Part shown: positions 1 through 12,200 of the stretch, one piece after another
Layout of the letters: every line of letters starts with the position of its first letter
Numbering within the stretch: the stretch's first letter is position 1
Assembly: GCF_003711515.1 (NCBI RefSeq)
Contig: NW_021167091.1
Span: 268,340 to 332,339, forward strand
DNA length: 64,000 nt
Origin: Sodiomyces alkalinus F11
Taxonomy: Eukaryota; Ascomycota; Sordariomycetes; Glomerellales; Plectosphaerellaceae
Direction: 5' to 3'
Notes under the pieces: model-generated
Database searches by the model: none
What the model saw: only the letters and a program-made list of their open reading frames with translations
Told to the model about the DNA's origin: nothing
Position numbers and translations under genes: made by a program

Positions 1-3000
1 CTTTTCTATATCTGCTATACTAGATTATTAGTAGCAGATTTTATTATTATTATCGATTTTACTCTGCTATCCTGACTAATCTATAGGAGCCTTCCTAGGC
101 TATAGGGTCGTTCTCGGGTAACTATAGAGGGGAAAATCCGGGTAAAACCCGGGAAAACCTCTATACACTTCCTTAGGTGGAGAGGTGCCGCTACGGGGCT
201 AATATAGCCCCGGTTCTTCCCTATTACGTATCTGGACCTTATCTTTAGGCTAATAGCTAATAGGAAGTATAGTAGGCTAGTAGTTAGGTAAGTTAGCCTA
301 AGCTAATCTTTATCGGTGGAGCTAGGGCCAAGGGGCCGCTACCGCGCTTCCGCTATATGGTAGCTACGGCTCTTTAGCCTCGGTCTCCCTATATCCTTTA
401 ATACTCATGTCTTTATTCCTTCCGTTCGGTTAATAAAACGAGTAGGGAGGTAGGCGCCTCCTGCCTCCCCTAGGTAGGTTCCTGCTATATCCGGCGGTAG
501 GTAGGGGGAATAAGGCCTTACTCTATTATAAGAATTAGATAGTTAATATCCCCTAAGGCCTTTATACCTTAATCCTCTCTTTTCCTTCTATAATGCTAAC
601 GAGTTCGTTATAGGTTTTCCCTCTAATCTATTCCCGCTTACGGTCTTATAGGTGTATCGTTACGGCCTATACTAACTAGTAAACCCCTTTAGTTTTCTTA
701 TTATATTCCTATTATAGTTTTACTATAAGTATCTCGCGGGTAGCATCGCGGTAGCGTGGTAGTATAGGGTTAACTAGGTAATATAGTATCGATTTATATA
801 TATACATAAATAAGTAGTCTAAAATAGTAGTATAATATAAGTTCTTTTCGTGACGTAGCGGTGCCTTAGTAGTAGCGTGCTAATAGTCATAGATATCGTC
901 TCCTAATAATACTAATACTCATAATAATAACCGCCGCTATAAGCGCGGCGCTATTCGTGTTATACCGTATATAGCCCTTAGTAGTATCGGAGTAGTATTA
1001 TAGCGTTAACGTAGGGTAGTTATATTCGTTATAGTAAGCGTTTAGGTACTTACCCTAATAATATAGAAGCTTACGCTAACACCACGGGAATAATTGCGGC
1101 CAATTACTAGTATACTAATAGTCGCCGTTTATATAAGGATATAAATCGCCTCGGTACTATAATAATACCGTATATACATTAAGGTGGATATAGCTAATAG
1201 CTCGGTAAGTCCCCTCTACTACTAAAAAGTAGTAGTAACGCTATATAGATATCTATTAGATATATATAGCGGTAAAGGCCGCTAGTAGTATTAGTATCAC
1301 TATTATAAGTATCCCCCTTCGGTATCGTGGTAGTTGTATACTAATAAGTTATATATAGGCTAAGGAGCGCCTAAGGACGGCGTCTCGGTCTTTTAGCCGG
1401 GCCCTAAACCGGGCGTTACCTTCTAGTCGTGGTCGTGGCGGTACTATATCAGCGGAGGTATAGGAGTTATCTTATTAGATAAGACGTTTAGAGGGTAAGA
1501 TAGATTTAATTCTGGAATACCTTATAAGTGGCTCCCCCTTAGTCCCGCTACGGCTCCTTAGCGGTATCGGCTAGCTAACTGGGCCTAATAGGGTCTTAAG
1601 TATATTAAAAGCGGTATTAATGCCTCCGAGGGAGGTAAGGACGATAAGAGCTAGTCGGTACCGTAATAGTACTATATCGATACCGCCGGGGTCCTGGCTT
1701 ATAAGGCTCTTATCCTAATAATTAAGTAGTCGTTATACCGCCTTATCCCCGATACGGTCCCGCTTCGATATCGCGGGTGTTTTCGTAGGCCTTTATAACT
1801 TCGAGGGTAAGGCAGAAGTCCTTAAGCCTTTTCCATTATAGGAACTACCTTATAACTACCCTAGCCTTAGTATTATATTCTAGTACGTTATATAAGTCTC
1901 CTCTAGTTATAAGTGGCCTCCTTACGGTACCGAAGAGGTCCTTACGGTCCTCCTCGGTTACCTCCTAGTACTAGAGTACTATATACTCTGCCGTTTCCGC
2001 CCCTCCGTTCCCGTAAAGACACTGCGGTAATAGGAAGCCCGGTATCCTCGCTTTAGCTAGGAATACTCGTAGGCCTAGTTTTTCTAATCTAATCTAGGTA
2101 AATACGGAGCTTTATAGCTTAAGGAGCCTTTTATATTTCTGGAGGGAGCGATATATCGGGGGGCCGCTTAGTACCGCTACGGCGTAAGTATAGGGCTGCT
2201 ATACTTTAGCCTAGGCTTAACCCTATTCCCTTATAAGGGCCTTCCGCGGGGGCGAGGTTCCGGCCTAGGTTATTAGGGTAATAAGCTATACTATCTATAT
2301 AAGGGCGGCGTGGGTCCTATAATACCGATTCGGTATCGTTAAGGCTCTCGCCGTAGCGTATACTCTGGCTAATCTCTTATCCTCGGTCCCTACTTCTTAT
2401 ATCCGGAGGATCTTTCGGGCGCTTAGGCTTAAGAGGTATAGGTTAAGGGGGGGGATAAAGGTCTCTTTTTCGAGGACCCTAACCGGTATAGCCTTAGAGG
2501 CTCCGGCCACTAATTTAAGGTACCGGTTCTATATCGCTATATATACCGCTATAGGGCTATACCAGGGGCCGGCCCTTATCTTATAGACGGCTAAGGCATA
2601 ATAGGCTATTACTAGTCTTACCACTACGAGGTATAGTCTTCTTATATCCACGAAGCTATACTCCTACGCTACCGTACTAAGCCTTAAAAGGGCATATATT
2701 TATATAGCTAGCCGGCTCTTTACCTTTTTAACGTATCGCCGGAAGTCGAGTTTCCTATTAAGCTAGATACTTAGAAGCCTTATCGCCTCCGCTACTAGTA
2801 CCGAAATAGCGCTAAGGGGGAGCGGGGTAAAGAAGGGTTAGCATAACTTTATAAAGGGGATATAAATATACTTAGCTAGTTCGAACTATAGTCCGCTCGC
2901 TATCTCCTAGTCTAGGTAAGTATATTACGCGATAGCGAGGCGGTACCGTATTTATACCTATATCCTAGTAAAGGCGATAATATTCGTATTATCAGCGAAT

Positions 3001-5463
3001 CCTACTATTATCGGTTTAGGTACCCTTTCTAGCTCCTCGTAAAGGGTAGAGATATATATAATAAAGAGGATAGGGGAGATCGGGGAGCCTTACGGTATAC
3101 TCCAGCGGAGGTACCGCGGGGGGGCCGTTATACTATTAAGTAGTAGCTAGGCTATACGGCCTTAGAGGAAGCTACTAATTAGGGTAATAAGCTATCGGGG
3201 GAATCCCTTTCTTTCGAGTACCTTAAGGAGGCGGGAGTAAAGGATTGTATTAAAAGCGCCTTTGTTATCTAGGTAGAGTATCGAAGCGATACCGCTATAG
3301 GCCTAGCTTACCCTTATAGCCTCCGTGACTCTCTATACTACTATCTTTATACTCTGCCTAGTCCGGCTATCTATTTATTCTTCCGGGAGGAGCCGATACT
3401 CCTCCACTACGGCGGCGATACGGTTAGCTAGTATCCCCTAAGGACCTTACCTATTATATTAAGGAGTAATATCGGTTATTAGCTCTTTACTATCTTATAG
3501 TTATCCGGCGGCCGGCCTTCTTTTTTAAGGACTACCACGGTAGCGTAGCGGTACCTTTTCGGGTAATAACCCGTTTTAAGGTACGCTATAAAGATAGCGC
3601 TTAGTCTTTAGTATAGGGGAGGTCTATATACTGTCAAGAGCCCTGCTAAGAGCCCGTTAAGTCCTAGTGCCGCTTATGGTTTAGTCTTGTTAAGGCGCCC
3701 CTATATATCCACTATAATAACGTCGTGGCGGATATCCTATTTAGGGGGGAATTCCGCGCCTAAGGGCCTAAGGGTAGTAAGGAGGGTGGGTAGGAAAAAC
3801 TTCCAGTTAAGGACTTCGGCTTTCTCCGCGTATATAGTAGCTAAGCTATCGTTATTATCTTAGCGTAGTAGCGGTACTAATAAGGCGTCCGGCGGTATAT
3901 TACCTTTTATTCGTGCCTATTTCTATAATCGCTAAAGGAGGTTATTATTCTTCCTAGTCTTATATAGCAGGTACTACTAGTATAGCTGCTTCGCTACCGC
4001 TATAGCCTTATCGCCGCGCCTCTCCGCTTCCTAGAACTCGTCCTATCGGGCCCGCGACTTCCTATATATATATCTACGGTAGAAGCGCCTTATTTCCTAG
4101 GTAAGGACGCTTAGCTCTGCGTTTTATTAAGGGGTGGGTAGAAGTCTAGGGGTGCCCCTACGGCGGCGCTATATAGTCTTATCGGCTATAGTTATAAGGT
4201 CCCGGATTAGGTTATTTAGTGCTAAGTCGATATCTCCTAGTATTATAAGGGGGCCGGTCTACTATAGTTACGTAGTTATAGGCTAGGGGACTTATAAGGG
4301 CTTAAAGTCCTTCAAGACCTAGTAGGGCTTACCTAGGTCCCGCGGTAGTATTATTATAGTACCTAGCGTAGTGTTTATCTCCGTGTGGATTTAGGCTATT
4401 TATAAGTAGTAGTCTAACCCGATAACGGTTATATCGGGGCCGCCGAGGTCGTAGCGGAGCCCCTATATTGCCTATATAAGGTTAATAGTGCTAGTATACC
4501 GGCCCGGGCGGTACTATATAGTAGTCCCGGGGAGGGGTTATGAGGTTCAGGTTCTACCGGGTTATAAGAGTAAATAGGGTATCGGCCCGGGGGTAGTAAC
4601 ACGGTGGCTATACCTATAGGGGGTAGTATAGGCTAAAGTCTCCTATAAGGATATAGCGGCCCTATAGTATTACTATATCGAATATATCTTATAGGGGTAT
4701 ATTCTAGGGGATCCTAGCCTACTAGTAGTTCTCTAAGTAAATAGACTAGATTATAAGGGCGTTTTCTTTAGTCCCGAATATAACCGCTTAGGTATTATAG
4801 TAGGCCCGCTATATCTATATATATAGCGGGTATCTCTTATATATATATAGGAGGGCGCGGCCTCCTCTCTATATTAGCCGGTATACCCCCTAAAAGGGGT
4901 AGGTAAGGCTCTTCGAAAAGGGGTTAAGGCCGGGTTCCTGGACTACTATTATATTATACTTAGTACGGCACCGAAGCGGGAGCTCCCGCCGCGCCTAACT
5001 CCTCCCTATATTCTATAAAAGGATATAGATTCTTAATAGTTAGTAGGGGGGGGAGTTAAGATAACGTGCCCGGTATAACCGGGGTCAAGTCCTAGCTCTA
5101 TCGCTCTTACTACGGTGCTTTATTAGCCCCGCGGGGGACTATATAGGCGCTTATTAGACCTAGTATTAGGGAGTCCTCCTATCCTTTAATCCTGTTTGGG
5201 GGGCGTCCCCGGCCTTTATAGAGGGGCCGGTCCTAGTCCTAGGCGATAATAATTAGGGAGAAGATCTACGGTTACTGTAGGTATACCGTTTTAGTCTAAC
5301 AGGTAATATCGAAGTCTTTAGCTCGGTACTTATACGTTTCGCGAGTCTTTGTAGCCTTTTTCCTTAGTAATCGGTATAAGTCGTTAAAGGTATTATAGTC
5401 TCCGGTATAGGCGGTATAACGGCGGGAGCGGCCGGGCGCTATAGCGTTATAGTATCCTAGCCC

Positions 5464-5667
5464 TTATAGGTACGCCGATTTGGGCTTAGTATAATAGCGG
5501 TATACCCTTTTTACTATAAGGTAGCTATTAGCGTTATAGCTAAAGTATAAGTATTTATTATACCTTAAGCGGCTAAGGTTAGGATTATATAGTTTATAGA
5601 TATAGCTACCCCTTTCGAAGCGGAGGGTATTTCGGATAAGGCTTACTGCCCCTTTTAGTAAAGCCAA
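5464..5667 (-). pseudogene. LINE-L ORF1 zinc-knuckle fragment
   Basis: This 67-codon open stretch is a surviving piece of LINE ORF1, not a gene of its own. Its residues RYNKYLYFSYNANSYLI correspond to the better preserved zinc knuckle of LINE-R near 61,610 (RCYKCLYFGY...NSCPI). Cys positions read Tyr here, the signature of TGY-to-TAY change under RIP. The knuckle would have bound nucleic acid in the ORF1 ribonucleoprotein. No zinc ligands remain intact. Confidence 0.7.
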
Positions 5668-6600
5668 TTCGATAAGAAGGAGTATTACCCTATTAATGCC
5701 GTGGCTGGGTATACGCTATTATACTTAGAGGATTTTAGCCTCGGGGTTTATTTTTTATAGGGATATTAGTAGGTCCTCCTCGGATAAGGCGTTAAGGACC
5801 TCCCGGGGGATAGCCTTAGTAAGTATAGGGTAGGTTTATACGGCTAGGGTAGCTCCTTTACTACAGGCCTTTTTAACCTATTATTCCTTATAGGTAGTCT
5901 ACTACTATACCCTTTCGGTAAAGGTAAAGTAGATATCTCTGTTAAGCAGTTTCCGTACCGCTACGGCGTTATAGCGGGTAATCGTGGCATTAATAGCTTA
6001 AATAATTTCCTTCAGGGTCCTGGCTTTAAGGGGCTAGTCTTCGGGGAGGGTTCCTTAGCGGACTATTAGTTCCTAGTAATACAGGGTAGGGATTATTTTA
6101 GGGGAGGCGGGGTCTTATAGCGGCGCCGCCACGGGTATTCGGGCTATAATATTAGTCTAAGTCTCTCTTATACTATTTATTTCTTTACGGAGTTTTTTAT
6201 AGATAATATAGCGGATAGATACGCATAGGTATACTAGCGGTAGCATGCTAGCGTTATTACGGGTATTACGTATCGTGATTAGCTCCTTTATTAGCTCTAT
6301 AACCTAATTAATTATATTCCTATTAGCTAGTAAGGCCTAAATTTCTGGCTTAATCTTAGCTACTCTTAGTTCCGGGGGGCGTGGTAGTCCCCTTTCGGTC
6401 TAATATCGGTGCTGCGCTATATCCTGCCTTAGAAGGGGGGGGGGGGTTTATATTACAAAAGGTAGGTCCGTTACGAATTCTATATAGTCGAGGTCAGAGG
6501 GACGCTATCCTACGACTCTTCCGGCTATACCGTGGCGCCGGTATTATAGTGCCGCTATAATAGTATCCTAGGAGGGAGGCGGTAGTTATAATTTCTGTCC

Positions 6601-6605
6601 CGGTG
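6601..6605. repeat. Gypsy target-site duplication, left copy (CGGTG)
   Basis: CGGTG directly flanks the left LTR and recurs at 20,172-20,176 directly outside the right LTR. Joining the two sides with one copy restores continuous LINE sequence. Confidence 0.88.
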
Positions 6606-6820
6606 TGTGAATGACTGGTAATAGGTCGTGGCACTAAGTAAGGTCGTAATAATAGATTATCTAAAACTAAGGAAGGAAGAAGGAAAAAGAAGAAAAGTCT
6701 ATAGCGCTAGGCTAGCTATAAGGTAGCGATGACTTAGTGATATAGGCCCGTTAACTAAGCGCGTAGTTAGGAAGATCCGGAGTATAGCCGGATCCTCTAT
6801 ATCGGGGTTAACCCGTAATA
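6606..6820 (-). repeat. Gypsy 3' LTR (215 bp)
   Basis: Direct repeat of 19,957-20,171 and of the solo copy 48,766-48,980, all 215 bp. On the plus strand it begins TGTGAATGACTGG and ends CCCGTAATA. The sister copy ends CCCGTAACA, so the original ends were TG and CA. Differences among the three copies are mainly transitions of the RIP type. Confidence 0.92.
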
Positions 6821-6842
6821 CTATCCCCCCCCTCTCCCTCCG
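6821..6842 (-). promoter_or_regulatory. Gypsy polypurine tract
   Basis: On the minus strand GGAGGGAGAGGGGGGGATAG lies immediately upstream of the 3' LTR. This is the expected position and composition of the plus-strand DNA primer of an LTR retrotransposon. Confidence 0.75.
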
Positions 6843-7399
6843 GGGGTTATATAACCGCGTATCGCCGTTATAGTTTAGCTCCCCCCTATATCGCGGTAAT
6901 AAAGGAATAGTCGTATCCTTTTATCTTACCTCGCCCTTACCTTAATATTAAAGAAATCTTAGGTAGCCTACTAACCTTTATGTATATACCCGAAATAGTA
7001 ATATAGGCCTCCCTCGCGTAGATACTATCCGTAGATATATCGGCCCTGTTTTCCTTATAGACCCTCTTTTCCTTTATTCCCCTCCCTACCTTTAATAATA
7101 ATAATAATAGTAATAGCGGTTCCGTATATACTTATTGTTCCTTATAGCGATAATTCCTCTAATATCACTTATCCTTAGATAATAATAGTAATACTTAGTT
7201 AGTTTAAGAGTTCCCCGTTTAAGGTAAGCCGTCTCTCGCTTACGATCTTTTTATTAGGAACCCTTTCACTAACTTATATTATTTTTATAAATAGCGCTAG
7301 CCCCTAGCGATAATAGGAGTAATAATAATAGTAAACGTACCGCTAATAATGATATAGGTATAACGCTCTTACGTCTTAAGGCGATACTAACCGTATAAT

Positions 7400-8555
7400 A
7401 GTTCGCGTTATCGCCCTTACCGCGGCCTAAAAAGAAGAAATCGGCGGGTAGTCGGCCTCTTAAGTACCCTCACGGTAGCATTTATACTAAGCTATACCTT
7501 CCTTATATGCGCGATATTGCTAATAGGAAGTATAAGCGCCTTTATCGTAGCTAGATTAATCGGGGGAAGAAATACTATATATACTCTGCTAAGATATACC
7601 GGTATACTCCTCTTCTAGTATACCTTAAAGGCTACGCGTAGAGGTTATTTAAGACGGCTACCCTTATTAGCGACGATAATAAGAACGCCCCTATAAGACT
7701 TCCTCCCCTTAAGAGGTTATAATAGTATCGCTAACTCTTCTTTTAAGAGTAGGAACCGTATATTAACGCCTACGCGGCGTTCTAGGATACCCTTATAGCT
7801 AGGGAAGCGATAACGGCGACGTTACCTATAGCTATATATCCTACGGAGGCTCCTAGTATAGTAGTCGCGCTAGCCCCTTCTCCTCCCTAAGAGGTCTAAA
7901 AAGTGGTAACACCGTAATTAGCCTCGTTACCTTTTCCTAAAGTCGTTAATAAGGTAGCTAAACTAGCTTTACTTCCTCCGGTAATAAAGGTCGCTAGTAA
8001 GGTAATTATATTAGTCTTTTCTCCTCCCTTAGAGGTTATAGAAGAGATAGCATTAGGACTAGACGTATCGCCTCCGGAGGAGATTATTACTAGGGCGGAA
8101 TAGTTAGCCTTATCTCCTCCTTATAAGGTTATAGGTAAAGTAGTAGTTTCGGGCTTAGTCCCTCTTAATATTATAGCGGAAAAGAACGTTTATCCTATTA
8201 CTCTTACTCCCTTATTAGGGTCGATATTATCGGATAAAGACTTTAGATACCTTAGTCTTATAAAGCTAAGGGAGTATACTCGGCTATTTAGGGAGATACT
8301 TATACTTAGTCGCACTAATATCGTGATTTCCGAACTCTAATAATACGCGGAGTATAGGTGGGCTTCTACGCCTATGGGTATAATTATCGCTAACGCGGTT
8401 ATAATTACCGATAATGGTGATATCGAAGACGATAATAAGATTAAGGAGATAGACTCTAATTTATAGTAGGGCTATAAGGGTAAGACTTTTCCGGAAGTTA
8501 ATAATCCCGAGGATAGTAATTTTAAGGCTAAGGATATTAATCTAGGCTTATATTA
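7400..8555 (+). pseudogene. Candidate antisense accessory ORF inside the Gypsy element
   Basis: Between the polypurine tract and the end of pol, the plus strand holds one frame of about 385 codons with roughly a dozen TAG/TAA stops of the RIP type. Reading through them gives a basic N-terminal part (KKKKSAGSRPLKYPHGS), a middle with a recurring SPP-x-EV motif (FSPPLEVIEE, VSPPEEIIT, LSPPYKVIG) and an acidic end (DNGDIEDDNKIKEIDSN). It ends about where pol ends on the opposite strand, so the two would be convergent. I do not recognise the product. The opposite strand is also fairly open here but reads as a Ser/Leu/Ile-rich sequence, which is why I prefer the plus strand. Which strand was coding is not settled. 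Confidence 0.4.
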
Positions 8556-8898
8556 AGCGTGGCTAGGGCGCGGGGCTTATCCGGCTTAAACTAAATCCGA
8601 CTCTCACTCCTTTCTAATTATCGCGATACGATCGCTTATATATCGGTTCCTATATTATAATAGCGCGAAGGTATCTCATAGGCTATTATTCGTTACTACT
8701 AAGCCGAATTTCCCTTTAAACGTATTAAGTACCCGTGTTTACGCTAATAGTTCTAGAGGTTCCTATATAGGCTCGTAGTATCCTACCTATTATACTAGTA
8801 CTTTACGTCTTAATCCCCTGCCTTACCTCTTCGTCCTCGCGTAAAGCATTTCCTTAACTTCTTATTCTTTACTATCAGTTACTTCTCGAATAGGCGGT
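8556..8898 (-). pseudogene. Gypsy pol C-terminus with chromodomain
   Basis: The minus strand from 8,898 downward reads PPIREVT, then a chromodomain-like block (EVKEMLYARTKR, RRKVLV, WVGYYEP, EPLELL) resembling the EVEEILD...YLVKW.GY...TWEP pattern of chromoviruses. It is cut off from its integrase by Copia-1. The frame runs on across the insertion when Copia-1 and one TSD are removed (VVDDP then LPPIREV). The chromodomain is thought to direct integration to marked heterochromatin. Trp codons are among those turned into stops. Confidence 0.75.
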
Positions 8899-8903
8899 AG
8901 TTA

Positions 8904-9177
8904 TATTGCACGTCAAATAGCACTTAGATAATTAACTTAGTAGAGCAGAAATCTCGTGTGTGTGTATTATGTTAAGTTATATCTGTGTGAGTCTTTTATA
9001 CCCTTAATTTGGGTGGTGAAGACTCTGTTATGGGTATTATGTTATTTGGATCCTATCCGGTCTTTTCCGGTATCCGCCCCTGTTATATCCTGATACCCGA
9101 GGTCCGAAGCCCTTAGTTAGGGAGTGGATCCCCCCTGGATCCCTTATAAACCACGTCGTAGTCCTGCCTATACGATA
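8904..9177 (-). repeat. Copia-1 3' LTR (274 bp)
   Basis: Direct repeat of 14,964-15,237, same length. On the plus strand it starts TATTGCACG and ends CCTATACGATA. The other copy ends CCTATACGACA. Differences between the copies include both C/T and G/A changes, as expected from RIP after insertion. The flank AGTTA is 8,899-8,903. Confidence 0.92.
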
Positions 9178-9299
9178 TACCCCCTTAGTTAGGGTGGGTC
9201 TTCCTAGATTAACTGACTAATTAGAGGCTTCGGTTTAAACTAAACGCTCTTAGCTTTTCTATCGTAAAATTAATAGTCGAGGGAAAAACGCCCTCTTAA

Positions 9300-12200
9300 A
9301 AGGGATCTAAATCTGACTTATTTAACCGTTTAATTTAATTCTATCTTAATTAGTTCCTTGATCCTGATTAGCCGGATCTGCTTAATCGGATCTATATCTA
9401 TCGGATCTGCTATATCCTCGGAGGCCTTTATTGTCGTTACGGCCGTGGCTTTAGCGCATTTAATCTTTTCGTGTAGCCGTTTAGACTACTCGATACGATC
9501 CTTTTAATCCGTTAAATTAAGCTATTACTATAGTCTTTTAATCCCTGCCTCCGGTAATGCCTTTATTAAACCGTCCGCGATTAGCTCCTTTGTATTAACG
9601 TATATAACCTTAAAAAGACCTTATTATACTGACTAGCACGCTTACTAGTTATATATATCGACGTGCTATAGCCTTATCCATAGGCGTTATGCCTTCTTAT
9701 TAACGTAGTTAATAGTCTATTAATTATTATAGTATAGCTGTAGTTACTATTAGTCTAACCGAAGCTCTAAATCCCTTAATATCTAGCTAACGAATAATAT
9801 CTTTTTAGCGGCCTTTATAAGAGTGAGTAGTTCCGATTCTGTTAATAACGTTATGACTATCGGTTACTTACCCGCCTTCTAGTTAACGGTTCCCCTAAAG
9901 AGCTTTATCGTATATCCTTATAAACCTTTACGGTCTAGATTATCCCTAAAGAACGCGTCGCTTACTATTAGGAAGAGCCTATCCCCGCCGAATTCTAGGT
10001 AGTAATATCTTATATAGTATAGAAATAGCAGCACTTATTAAGCCCTCTTAAGATAGTTAGAGGAGGGAGTAATATTATATTAGGAAAGCTTTAAATAGGC
10101 GAACGCGATATCGGGTCTTATTACGATAGCGGCGTATAGGATAGAACCGATTATGCCCTAGTATTAGCGGACCTCGGGAATCGACGCGCGCGCGGGTACC
10201 GTCGCGGGGTATTACTGGTTCCGTAGATAATAGGACCTTTAGTGGTTTTTAGTAGAGTATATGTATATAGTATTTAACCGCGATCTTCTCCACGTAGGAG
10301 GATGATAATAGCTATAGCCTACGGGTGGCTTTATCCCTTAGGACCTTAATTCCTAGGAACTAGCAGATTTCTTCGCCTCCTAATAACCTATAGCTTCGCT
10401 TAAGGGCAGCCTTAAGGTCGTCGGCATTAGTCTTACGGTCTCTATAGTATATGAGTCCGATATTATTAACGTAGAAGAATAGAATTAAACCGTCGCGGAT
10501 TATAATATAGGGGTTATTAGGTATAGCGGTGAATCCTATCCTCTATAGCGTGCCGCTAAATTCCTCTTACTGTAGTAGTGGCGATACCCTTAAACCGAAG
10601 AGGGCTTTCCGTAGTAGTAGTACCTTACCTAGCACTTTATAGCTTTACGGTATCTTTATAAATACCTTTTCTTTAAGGCTAGCGTTAACGAACGTGTTAA
10701 TAGCGTTAAACTGCCTTATCTCTAGGTTAAATCGGGCGGCGATCGCTATTAGTATACCGAAGGACCGCGAGGCTAGCGTTACGGCATAGTTATCTTTAGT
10801 CTCTAACCGTTTTTATTAATCCCCTCAGACTATAAGGCGTGCTTTATATTTAAGGAGGGTGCCCTCCTTATTAAATTTATAGGTGTATACCTACCTATAG
10901 GCGAGGACTTATTACTGATTAGCCTAATTATTACCTACCTCCTACTAGTAGCCTATCCATCGGTGCCCTTTAAGGTGTTCCCCCTTAGCCTATAACTACC
11001 GCTCCCGTAGTGGGTGGACGCGTATATTATAGTAGTGGTTTAGTGGAGGCGGGAGATCCTCGCGGGTTACGTGCGATAGCGATAGCGGTTAGGAGGTATA
11101 AGGGGAATCTATAGCACCGATATTATCGTTAATAGCTGATTTCCTCGCGCGTGTAGGGTTATAAGTCCTTCTAGCGTTAAAGAATGCCTTTTACGCGTTA
11201 TTATTCTGCACCTTCTCGGTCTTATAGATACTTACGATAGATAGACGCGCGGGTAATAGGCGTGTAGCTAATAGACACCCCTTTGGGGTATCCCCGGCTG
11301 TCCGTTAGTGGTTATTGTGTTCTTCCACCTTAACGCCCTTAAACGCTATAAGGAACGCGCGCGCGGGATCTTCCGGGGATATTAAAGGCGTGGGAAACGG
11401 TTTAAACCTTATAGTGGTAAACCGTAAAGTGTCCGTAGTAATAGCGGTAGCCTCTCCCGTAGTAATAACGGTGGTATAGTCTTCTCTTATAGTAATAGCA
11501 GTATCCGTAATAATAATAGTACCCGTAATAATAGCGGTGATATAGTCTATAGTAATAGTAGTGGCCTCTCCCGTAGTAATAGTGGTAGCGTTAGACTTAC
11601 GAGGTTCTAAATCTATAGCCTAGGTATTAGGCTATAGATTTAGAACCCTATTTATAGTAATAGTAATAGCCTCTCTTATAGTAATAGCGACGGCCTCGCC
11701 TTTATCCGTAGTAATAGCGGTAGCGTCGCTTTTACCCGTAGTAATAGCGGTGGCGTTAGAGTCTTCCGACTCGAGATCTAATACGTCTACGGCTATACCC
11801 CTTAATAGTAGCCTATTCGCGGTCTTATTAGATTAGGTAATACGGATAGATTATAGGCGTTCCCCAATTTCCTTAGCGGAAGCTATAGTTTATAGCGTGT
11901 TAATCCTACCGTCGAATATCTTATCTTTATTAAAGACTATATCTTTTATAGTAATAATATCCGTTAGGTATAGTAGCTAAATACGGAAGCTATTCGAGGA
12001 TTAGTATCCGATATACTAACCGATCTATACCTTCGGTTCTAGCCTTCATATGCGGTTCCTTTTAGCTTAGGTATCGCGCGTTTTTATAAAGGCTTTATAG
12101 CCGTAAGCTTATAGGTGCGTAAGGTTAGGTTAACGGCCGTGTAGGCCTTTATATAGTATTCGCTAGTCGTTAATATATCGTAGCGTCCTGTTATATAGAT

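Larger units (their letters stand above)
1..6605 (-). mobile_element. LINE-L: RIP-degraded Tad-like non-LTR retrotransposon, main part
   Basis: Read on the minus strand this is a Tad-type LINE of the same family as the one at 60,529-64,000. The two align over the 5' region, for example rc of 6,370-6,600 against 60,590-60,800. In element order: ORF1 with a zinc knuckle near 5,500-5,650, an endonuclease near 4,300-5,000 (motif GVYRLI then GGGRALLYIY around 4,860), and a reverse transcriptase with GSPISPILF near 3,080 and FADN (from FADD, one G-to-A change) near 2,990. The C-terminal part and 3' end lie toward position 1; no poly-A tail was found, so the 3' end is probably outside the window. 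Stops are mostly Trp/Gln to TAG/TAA. The 5' end continues at 20,177 because a Gypsy element is inserted at 6,605. Not functional. Confidence 0.85.
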
